From the NCBI GenBank assembly GCA_023228665.1, contig JALOAR010000001.1, forward strand, positions 1-48,307: 48,307 nucleotides of DNA. Reading direction: 5' to 3'. The notes under the pieces are model-generated. The model was not told the origin of the DNA and ran no database searches. It worked only from the letters and a program-made list of their open reading frames with translations. Position 1 is the first letter of the stretch, and each line of letters starts with the position of its first letter. The DNA is from Candidatus Colwelliibacteriota bacterium. Its GTDB lineage: Bacteria; Patescibacteriota; Minisyncoccia; UBA6257; Colwellbacteraceae. Shown one piece after another: positions 23,628 through 29,193 of the stretch. Position numbers and translations under genes: made by a program.

Positions 23628-25363
23628 TTAATGAGGAAATAGCCAAGATATTCCAAGAGATAAGCGAGTATCTTGAGATGGGAGAAGAGCCATTCAAACC
23701 AAGGGCTTATTCTCGGGCAGCGCGGATAATAGGAGAATTAGAAAAAGATTTAACTGATATCTACAAAGAGGGTGGCGAAAAGGCGCTAAAGGATCTTCCG
23801 GGGATAGGGGGATCAATGGCGGAAAAGATAGAAGAATATATAAAGACAGGAAAGATAAAATATTTTGAAGATTTAAAGAAAAAAGCTCCTATTGATGTAT
23901 CTTCGCTTACAGCGGTGGAAGGATTGGGGCCAAAAAAAATAAAACAGCTTTACAAAAAGCTAGATATAAAAAATATTGAAGATCTCGAAAAAGCGGCGAA
24001 GGATAAAAAAATAAGAGAGCTTGAGGGCTTTGGAGAAAAGACGGAAGAAAATATACTGAAGGGCATAGATTTTTTAAGGCAATCTGGGGGGAGATTTATT
24101 CTCGGCTATATTTATCCTTTAGCTCAAGAAATAAAAGAACGCATAAAAAAAAGAAAGGGAGTAAGCAAGGCAAATATAGCCGGTTCTGCGAGAAGAATGA
24201 AAGAGACCGTGGGGGATTTAGACGTACTTGCTTTAATGGATAAAGAAGATGAGGCGGCTGATGTAATGGATTATTTCACTTCAATGCCCGAGGTTATAAA
24301 TGTTTATTCAAAAGGATCGACAAGGTCTTCGGTGAGGTTAAAACAAGGCATAGATATCGATCTTAGAATTTTACCGAAGGAATCATATGGAGCAGGACTT
24401 ATTTATTTTACGGGGTCTAAAGACCATAATATTGAACTTAGAAAAATAGCTATTAAAAAAGGGTTAAAACTAAACGAGTACGGCCTTTTCAAGCGGGATA
24501 AGGCTATTGCCGGAAAAAGCGAACCAGAGGTTTACGAGAGCTTGGGGCTGGATTTTATACCGCCGGAATTAAGAGAAAATACAGGAGAAATAGAAGCTTC
24601 TTTAAATGGAGAACTTCCGCATTTAATAGAGGAAAAAGACATATTAGGAGATCTTCAAATACAGACTAAGTGGTCTGACGGAGAAAATTCCATAATGGAT
24701 TATGCTGAAGCAGCGATAAAGAAGGGCTTGAAATACATATTAATAACTGACCATAGCAAAAGATTAGCTATGATTGGAGGCTTGGATGAAAAAAAGCTTA
24801 AAAAGCAGGGAAAAGAAATAGATAAAATAAATAGGATAATAGCCGATAAAGGCATAGATTTTAGGGTTTTAAAAGGTGTTGAGTGCGATATATTGAAGGA
24901 TGGATCGCTTGATTTAGCGGATGATGCGCTAGCTGAACTTGACATAGTCGGTGTGGCAGTACATTCTTATTTTAATTTACCGGCTGTTTCGCAGACAGAA
25001 AGATTAATAAAAGCGATGGAAAATAAGAATGCAGATATTCTTTTCCATCCAACTACTCGGGTAATAAACCAGAGAAAAGCTATTGATCTTGATATAGATG
25101 CTGTCATAGAAGCTGCCTACAAAACGGGAACGACATTAGAAGTTGATTCTTTTCCCGATAGGCTTGACTTGAAAGACGAATATATTAGGAAATGCGTGGA
25201 GAAGGGCGTAAAAGTTTCTATAGATACGGATGCCCATTCTATTAAGCATCTTGATTACTTAAAATTCGGCGTAGCTCAAGCTAGGAGGGGATGGGTTTCT
25301 AAGGAAAGCGTTATTAATGCTTGGCCGGTGGATGAGTGTTTAAGAAAAGTCAGAAAAGTATAA
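23624..25363 (+). CDS. polX: PolX family DNA polymerase/3'-5' exonuclease
   Basis: A 579-residue repair enzyme. It has helix-hairpin-helix motifs (LPGIGGSMAEKI near 58-69, VEGLGPKKI near 98-106, LEGFGEKTEENI), the polymerase beta nucleotidyltransferase core AGSARRMKETVGDLDVL (187-202), and a C-terminal PHP exonuclease domain (about 340-570). PHP ligands DHSK, VECDI, VHSYF, HPTTR and DTDAH are present, but the first motif reads DLQIQT where PolX enzymes usually have DLQxHT, so one ligand is changed. It starts inside the stop of the MFS gene (ATGA). Confidence 0.93.
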   Translation: MINEEIAKIFQEISEYLEMGEEPFKPRAYSRAARIIGELEKDLTDIYKEGGEKALKDLPGIGGSMAEKIEEYIKTGKIKYFEDLKKKAPIDVSSLTAVEGLGPKKIKQLYKKLDIKNIEDLEKAAKDKKIRELEGFGEKTEENILKGIDFLRQSGGRFILGYIYPLAQEIKERIKKRKGVSKANIAGSARRMKETVGDLDVLALMDKEDEAADVMDYFTSMPEVINVYSKGSTRSSVRLKQGIDIDLRILPKESYGAGLIYFTGSKDHNIELRKIAIKKGLKLNEYGLFKRDKAIAGKSEPEVYESLGLDFIPPELRENTGEIEASLNGELPHLIEEKDILGDLQIQTKWSDGENSIMDYAEAAIKKGLKYILITDHSKRLAMIGGLDEKKLKKQGKEIDKINRIIADKGIDFRVLKGVECDILKDGSLDLADDALAELDIVGVAVHSYFNLPAVSQTERLIKAMENKNADILFHPTTRVINQRKAIDLDIDAVIEAAYKTGTTLEVDSFPDRLDLKDEYIRKCVEKGVKVSIDTDAHSIKHLDYLKFGVAQARRGWVSKESVINAWPVDECLRKVRKV

Positions 25364-25368
25364 AAAAG

Positions 25369-25938
25369 ATGAAAAAAGAATTTTCAGCGGGACTTATAAT
25401 TTACCGCAAAACACCGCACGGTCCGCGTTTTTTGCTTTTGTACCATGGCGGGAGATATTGGAATTTTCCCAAAGGCCATATCGAATACAACCAGAAAAGC
25501 GTAAAAACCTCTATTGGCGGAGACGAAGAGGTTATTAATGTAAGAGAAACAAGCAAGGAGGCAGCTATAAGAGAAACTTATGAGGAAACAGGCATAGATC
25601 CATTAAGGCTTTCTATAAAAAAGAATTTTAGAGCAGTCGAAAAATTCCGTTTTAGGAGAAATAGAGAGCAAATATTTAAGGTAGTTATTTTTTATCTGGC
25701 CGAAACAGACCAAAACGAAGTAACTATATCATCCGAGCATGATGGCTTTGGCTGGTTTCAATATAAAGACGCGAGACATATTCTCACGCCTTATAAGGAT
25801 AGCCAAAGATTGTTGCGAAGCGCTTATGATTATATAAGGCCTAAGAAGAAGACTGTTCCTTTACGGACGAAACAAGTTTCTTCCAAGCTTCAGGATGAGA
25901 AGAAGCAATCTCCGCTAACACCTTCCGATCAAGCTTGA
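25369..25938 (+). CDS. NUDIX hydrolase
   Basis: A nucleoside-diphosphate-linked hydrolase of about 189 residues. The Nudix helix REAIRETYEETGI-like segment reads ETSKEAAIRETYEETGI. FPKGHIE precedes it but is separated by an insertion of about 20 residues (YNQKSVKTSIGGDEEVINV), so the box is interrupted. I choose ATG 25369 (MKKEFSAGLIIY); a GTG at 25336 would overlap polX. The last 98 nt run antisense through rplT and encode a Lys/Ser/Gln-rich tail without clear fold. The exact substrate is unknown. Confidence 0.82.
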   Translation: MKKEFSAGLIIYRKTPHGPRFLLLYHGGRYWNFPKGHIEYNQKSVKTSIGGDEEVINVRETSKEAAIRETYEETGIDPLRLSIKKNFRAVEKFRFRRNREQIFKVVIFYLAETDQNEVTISSEHDGFGWFQYKDARHILTPYKDSQRLLRSAYDYIRPKKKTVPLRTKQVSSKLQDEKKQSPLTPSDQA

Positions 25939-26200
25939 TATCGGACTTGTTTAAAGAATCGATAAAAGTGCTGTATTTTAAGCCGTCTTCTTTTAGGGCG
26001 GCGTTTATTTTTACATTCCAAAGAGTTCTGGCGGTTCTCTTTTTTTCTTTTCTTCCCGTATAAGCGTGCTGCCAAGCGTGAATAAGAGCTTCTTTAGCAG
26101 CTCTTTCTTTTGATTTTCTACCCCAACGGAAACCTTTAGTATGCTTTAGGAGACTTTCTCTTTTTTTGTGGGCTGTAGCGCCTCTTTTAACTCTAGTCAT
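25841..26200 (-). CDS. rplT: 50S ribosomal protein L20 (bL20)
   Basis: A 119-residue protein that binds 23S rRNA early in 50S assembly. It is recognised by MTRVKRGATAHKKR, the KGFRWGRKSKERAAKEA segment, HAYTGRKEKKR and the WNVKINAALKEDGLKYS region. The C-terminus (HPEAWKKLVSSVKEQSSS) has normal family length, so the 98-nt antisense overlap with the NUDIX gene comes from the NUDIX side. The gene is 3 nt from rpmI in the canonical infC-rpmI-rplT order. Confidence 0.97.
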   Translation of the reverse strand: MTRVKRGATAHKKRESLLKHTKGFRWGRKSKERAAKEALIHAWQHAYTGRKEKKRTARTLWNVKINAALKEDGLKYSTFIDSLNKSDIKLDRKVLAEIASSHPEAWKKLVSSVKEQSSS

Positions 26201-26203
26201 TTT

Positions 26204-26380
26204 TTACAGTTCGGATTGTATACGTTTTCTATCAACTGATGCAACGTTAACGGAATTTCTTTTATCGCGAATAGTTTTAGACCTTTTCTTTGACTTAAAG
26301 TGGGCCTGTCCCATTTTTCGGCGAACAAGTTTTCCGGTTTTTGTGGTTTTAATTCTCTTGGAAAAAGTTTTTTTAGACAT
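26204..26380 (-). CDS. rpmI: 50S ribosomal protein L35 (bL35)
   Basis: A 58-residue basic ribosomal protein, found by translating the gap between infC and rplT. It starts MSKKTFSKRIKTTKTGK, continues KMGQAHFKSKKRSKTIRDKR and ends VDRKRIQSEL. The pattern of a K/R-rich N-terminus, AHF and KR-rich turn fits bL35, though it is slightly shorter than the usual 64-66. It lies 6 nt after infC and 3 nt before rplT, the standard operon order. Confidence 0.93.
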   Translation of the reverse strand: MSKKTFSKRIKTTKTGKLVRRKMGQAHFKSKKRSKTIRDKRNSVNVASVDRKRIQSEL

Positions 26381-26386
26381 ATTGCT

Positions 26387-26890
26387 TTATTGCTTGCTTA
26401 TTTGAACTGTAAAGCCCATTCCTACTGATTTGGGGTCGTTTATGGTGCGGAAATCTTCGGTTATCAGCTCAAGAAATTCGTTAAGCTTGTTTTTGGCCCA
26501 GTCGCGATTGGCTTTTTCACGGCCTCGGAGCTTAAGCAGAATCTCTACTTTATAGCCTTCTTTGATAAATTCGTCAATTTGTTTTGCTCTGATAAGAAGA
26601 TCGTTTCTTCCTGAACCGAGGCCTATACGAATGTGCTTGATATCGTCTTTGGCAGCAGCTTTTGCCTGTTTTTCTTTTTTAAGTTCTTTAGCTTTCTCGT
26701 AGCGGAACTTGTCGTAATTCCCAATCTTAGCAACGGGAGGATTAGCCTTAGGCGATATTTCGATAAGATCTAATTCTCTTTCCTCGGCGATTTTTAAGGC
26801 TTCTTCCTTGCTAAGCACGCCAATATTTTGGCCTTTTTCATCAATTACGCGGAGTTCACGAGCGAATATCTCGCGGTTTTTCCGAAACAT
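26387..26890 (-). CDS. infC: translation initiation factor IF-3
   Basis: IF-3 binds the 30S subunit and checks start codon and initiator tRNA. The N-domain begins FRKNREIFARELRVIDEKG and the C-domain holds KHIRIGLGSGRNDLL and VEILLKLRGRE. From the ATG at 26890 it has 167 residues and almost nothing before the conserved RKN. In-frame codons continue upstream to an AUC at 26935 that would encode IKGKKRYIKRYDPTP, giving 182 residues and resembling the E. coli N-terminus MKGGKRV, which starts at AUU. A TATATT -10 ends 6 nt before that AUC. The ATG is the conservative choice. Confidence 0.93.
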   Translation of the reverse strand: MFRKNREIFARELRVIDEKGQNIGVLSKEEALKIAEERELDLIEISPKANPPVAKIGNYDKFRYEKAKELKKEKQAKAAAKDDIKHIRIGLGSGRNDLLIRAKQIDEFIKEGYKVEILLKLRGREKANRDWAKNKLNEFLELITEDFRTINDPKSVGMGFTVQISKQ

Positions 26891-26941
26891 TGGTGTTGGA
26901 TCGTATCTTTTTATGTAACGCTTTTTTCCTTTGATATAGAA

Positions 26942-26970
26942 AATATAGTGTTTTTCGGGGGCTTAGTCAA
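26942..26970 (-). promoter_or_regulatory. promoter of the infC-rpmI-rplT operon
   Basis: TTGACT (complement of 26965-26970), a 17-nt spacer and TATATT (complement of 26942-26947). The expected transcription start is near 26935, which coincides with the in-frame AUC discussed under infC. Confidence 0.7.
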
Positions 26971-27010
26971 TGAAAAACGTTTAAATAAAAGGTTTTCTTT
27001 AAAAAAATAA

Positions 27011-27041
27011 GAAATTAAAAGACCCTCTAGGGGAGGGTCTT
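27011..27041 (-). terminator. Rho-independent terminator reading leftward
   Basis: A 9-bp stem (27033-27041 with 27019-27027) and a 5-nt loop, followed on the minus strand by TTTTAATTT. The plus side has no T-tract. It therefore ends a leftward transcript that comes from the ORF-free DNA at 27042-27300, before the infC promoter. Confidence 0.7.
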
Positions 27042-27240
27042 AAAGCTAAAGCAAGCTGCGGATGAATTCTGAAGTTTTTTGGGTTTCAAAAAAGTTTATA
27101 TCTTATCCGGAAAGAAAAAAAGTGAGCTTGCGCTGTGAGCCACGATGCGGCCCCAATATTCACTTCTTAAGTAGCTGACTTAACTTTAATATCCAGGCGG
27201 ACCGGATACAAGTGGATAACTTTGATAATCGTGGGAAGAG
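27042..27240 (-). ncRNA. candidate structured non-coding RNA
   Basis: About 270 nt between the terminator at 27011-27041 and the gene at 27312 hold no ORF, but several nested complementary segments. These are a 7-bp helix 27228-27234/27140-27146, a 5-bp helix 27210-27214/27161-27165, two local hairpins (27191-27207 with a UCCG-type loop, and 27067-27083), and a second arm with helices 27125-27131/27051-27057 and 27105-27109/27059-27063. The leftward terminator sets the strand. I tested by eye for SRP, RNase P and 6S hallmarks and could not establish any of them. The 5' end is uncertain. Confidence 0.45.
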
Positions 27241-27311
27241 AGTTGTATGAAGCAAATAGGTAATTTTAGCTATTATTGAATATCTATAGGTTTTGGGTTA
27301 TTTTTTAGTAT

Positions 27312-27728
27312 ATGAGATTAAACTTTGCTCTATTAGCTCAAGAAGTGGAGCTAAAGGAAAACGGAGGGGTTGATATTAAGGATCCAATAACTAATTTGTC
27401 GGCACCTGCTTTGCCAGCTAGGCATGAAAGGGCGGCGGTAATTATTAATTTTATGCCGGGGGATACAGAGAAGCATAAGCTTGATATTAAAATAACCGGG
27501 TCTTATGAAGGAGGCGATTGCGTGAGACCTCATTCCTCTGAAGTTGGTCCGGCAGTTTCAGAAAAAGCTTCTATAGGGCATGTTGCCTATATTGGCGACA
27601 TATCTTTAGAGAGAGAAGGCGATTACAGAGTTGAGGTGGATGTTGACGGGGAACGATTAGCTACTATTCCTTTTTCCTTGCATTTGGCAGAAAATGGTTA
27701 TCTAGAAGGAATATGTGAGAAAAAATAG
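27312..27728 (+). CDS. DUF6941-like protein
   Basis: A 138-residue soluble protein opening MRLNFALLAQEVELKENGGV and then two beta-rich halves (AAVIINFMPGDTEKHKLDIKI and EGDYRVEVDVDGERLATIPF). This pattern resembles the DUF6941 family, whose function I do not know. It has no signal peptide or membrane helix. It is a single gene between the candidate RNA and a strong palindromic terminator at 27741. No Shine-Dalgarno sequence is visible before the ATG. Confidence 0.7.
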   Translation: MRLNFALLAQEVELKENGGVDIKDPITNLSAPALPARHERAAVIINFMPGDTEKHKLDIKITGSYEGGDCVRPHSSEVGPAVSEKASIGHVAYIGDISLEREGDYRVEVDVDGERLATIPFSLHLAENGYLEGICEKK

Positions 27729-27740
27729 AAATTTATTTTT

Positions 27741-27768
27741 AAAAAAGAGCGCTTAAGCGCTCTTTTTT
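27741..27768. terminator. palindromic bidirectional terminator
   Basis: A perfect 12-bp stem with a TTAA centre, including A6 and T6 runs at its outer ends. It ends the 27312 gene and can also stop leftward transcription past the tmRNA region. Confidence 0.85.
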
Positions 27769-27772
27769 GTTA

Positions 27773-27856
27773 GGCGTTCAACTCCCGCAGGACATATTCA
27801 TATAATATAAAACTCCTCTTGCGAGGAGTCTTATATATGTGGAGATGGCGGGAGTT
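27773..27856. repeat. 84-bp direct repeat, copy 1 (partial tmRNA 3' end)
   Basis: Identical over 84 bp to 27942-28025 with a period of 169 bp. It contains the last 16 or so nt of the tmRNA acceptor/T-arm side, the tmRNA terminator hairpin (27812-27829) and an inverted 13-nt T-arm copy (27776-27788). The rest of the tmRNA is not duplicated. Confidence 0.92.
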
Positions 27857-27941
27857 CCCTCAACTAAATTTTTCGCCGTCGCTCAAAATTTGTTTCAGGC
27901 CGCGCCTCCCTCGATTTTTCTGGCTGAAAAATCTTCAGTCC

Positions 27942-28025
27942 GGCGTTCAACTCCCGCAGGACATATTCATATAATATAAAACTCCTCTTGCGAGGAGTCT
28001 TATATATGTGGAGATGGCGGGAGTT
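27942..28025. repeat. 84-bp direct repeat, copy 2 (authentic tmRNA 3' end)
   Basis: The copy that is continuous with the tmRNA gene. The 85 bp between the copies (27857-27941) are unique and hold an 8-bp hairpin (27913-27933); no ORF or integrase gene is there. The arrangement is a tandem duplication or a small insertion that regenerated the tmRNA 3' end. Confidence 0.92.
27978..27998 (-). terminator. tmRNA terminator
   Basis: On the minus strand a 7-bp stem (27992-27998 with 27981-27987) and a GCAA tetraloop are followed by TTTATATT, 10 nt after the tmRNA 3' end. An identical copy lies at 27812-27829. Confidence 0.75.
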
Positions 28026-28391
28026 GAACCCGCGTCCGGATTAAAACATAAACAGCTTCTACGAGCGTATCTTAGTTTTGGTTAAACGATGATCCTTTAA
28101 CTAAGCAAACGTTATCATCGAACCGCGCTCGTTAGTCTTTGCTTTACTTGGAGAGCGCAAGCCAGTAAAGCGCAACCTGAAGTATTATGCCCAAAGGATA
28201 TTTCAGGCGGAATTATCCAAGGACACCCGTTTCGCGGGAGAGCTTATTGCTCTCAAGCCTGTTTAGGCAAAAGCGAAAGCGGGAACGCGTACTTTATTGT
28301 TGGCGTTTATAATTTTGAAACTGTTTAAAGAGAAGTATCAACTCTGCACGCAACTATTTAAGTTTTTAACACGTCGAGGCCTTACATCCCC
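28009..28391 (-). ncRNA. ssrA: transfer-messenger RNA (tmRNA)
   Basis: The 5' end GGGGATG (28391-28385) pairs with CATCTCC (28016-28010) as a 7-bp acceptor stem with one G-U pair. The T-arm GGGTTCAACTCCC and the 3' part of the tRNA-like domain precede it. The tag reading frame at 28304-28263 encodes ANNKVRVPAFAFA and ends TAA, starting at a GCC resume codon. The hydrophobic C-terminus marks rescued proteins for degradation. CCA is not fully encoded. It lies downstream of smpB, its protein partner, and has its own promoter at 28400-28428. Confidence 0.95.
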
Positions 28392-28399
28392 ATACTTTC

Positions 28400-28428
28400 A
28401 ATCTACCACAAATAATTACTTTTGGCAA
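28400..28428 (-). promoter_or_regulatory. tmRNA promoter
   Basis: TTGCCA (complement of 28423-28428), a 17-nt spacer and TAGATT (complement of 28400-28405), 8 nt before the tmRNA 5' G. The -35 element lies inside the end of the 28416 gene. Confidence 0.65.
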
Positions 28429-28724
28429 GGAAAATTTCTAATGTTTGGATCTATTTGTTGCAGTATTTGTTCTTGCTTATATTTTTTATATTCAGAAATA
28501 GTATAAATAAGAGGCGCGATTAATCCGATAATTGCACTAAAAATTAAGGCGGGTATTTTTAATTGCGGAACAATAAAAAGACCTACAGCTAATACAGTAA
28601 TGGCAAGAGCAGATGCTTTGGCGTCGAATGAATATATTTTTTTATATAGTTTTTCTCCGCCGTCTCGCCAATAGCTTTTCCACTCTTCTAAATTAAAAAA
28701 CTTTTTGGGCTTTTCTTGCTTCAT
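28416..28724 (-). CDS. small membrane protein downstream of smpB, unknown
   Basis: A 102-residue protein. The basic N-terminus (MKQEKPKKFFNLEEWKSYW) is followed by two adjacent membrane helices (about residues 38-54 and 58-76) and a charged tail ending IRNFPCQK. It has no family I recognise. It starts 3 nt after the smpB stop and so is part of that operon. The tmRNA promoter overlaps its 3' end. Confidence 0.68.
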   Translation of the reverse strand: MKQEKPKKFFNLEEWKSYWRDGGEKLYKKIYSFDAKASALAITVLAVGLFIVPQLKIPALIFSAIIGLIAPLIYTISEYKKYKQEQILQQIDPNIRNFPCQK

Positions 28725-28727
28725 ATT

Positions 28728-29168
28728 TTATTTAATTTTTTTACCTACTTCTTTGCTTATATCTCTCTTTTTTATCACTTCTCGCTTGTCTGCCTTGCGG
28801 CGGGAGCGGCCAAGGCCTATTTTTACTTTTATCTTACTGCCTTTATTGTGCAGCTCTAAAGGGATAATAGATGTTCTTTCAGAGCTGATGCTTTTTTCTA
28901 TTTCGGATATTTCTTTTTTATTCAGGAGCAGTTTGCGGGGGCGGGAAGTGTTTGGTTCGCTTATCATATTTTGAGGCTGGTATGGCGGAATATCCATATT
29001 AATAAGCCAAACCTCATTGCTTCTTAATATTCCGTATGATCCTGATAAATCTGCTTTGCCTTGCCTTATAGATTTAACTTCCCAGCCAAGCAACTCCAAG
29101 CCAGCCTCGAAGGTTTCGCGGATGTCAAAATTGAACTTAGCTTTTCTATTGGTGGAAAAAATTGCCAT
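28728..29168 (-). CDS. smpB: SsrA-binding protein SmpB
   Basis: A 146-residue protein that binds the tRNA-like domain of tmRNA and places it in stalled ribosomes. The family pattern is clear: STNRKAKFNFDIRETFEAG, LLGWEVKSIRQGKADLSGSY, and the basic KIGLGRSRRKADKRE tail. tmRNA lies 340 nt downstream on the same strand, so both trans-translation parts sit together. The start is 25 bp from the divergent argS start, with overlapping -10 elements between. Confidence 0.96.
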   Translation of the reverse strand: MAIFSTNRKAKFNFDIRETFEAGLELLGWEVKSIRQGKADLSGSYGILRSNEVWLINMDIPPYQPQNMISEPNTSRPRKLLLNKKEISEIEKSISSERTSIIPLELHNKGSKIKVKIGLGRSRRKADKREVIKKRDISKEVGKKIK

Positions 29169-29176
29169 GGTATGCC

Positions 29177-29184
29177 TATAATCT
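29177..29184. promoter_or_regulatory. overlapping divergent -10 elements of argS and smpB
   Basis: TATAAT (29177-29182, plus) ends 11 nt before the argS ATG. GATTAT (29184-29179, minus) ends 10 nt before the smpB ATG. The two hexamers overlap by four base pairs in a 25-bp gap that also contains a palindromic TCTTATAAGA. Confidence 0.55.
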
Positions 29185-29193
29185 TATAAGATA

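Noticed and set aside
27205..27221. DnaA-box-like sequence (TTATCCACT) suggesting a replication origin
   Set aside because: It is a single near match without a cluster, a dnaA or dnaN neighbour, or an AT-rich unwinding element clearly tied to it.
27042..27240. 6S, SRP or RNase P RNA assignment for the structured region
   Set aside because: The UCCG-loop hairpin recalls 6S RNA, but none of the diagnostic conserved sequences of the three families could be found by eye.
27773..28025. Insertion sequence or CRISPR repeat
   Set aside because: There are only two copies, no transposase and no spacer pattern; the repeat is derived from the tmRNA 3' end.
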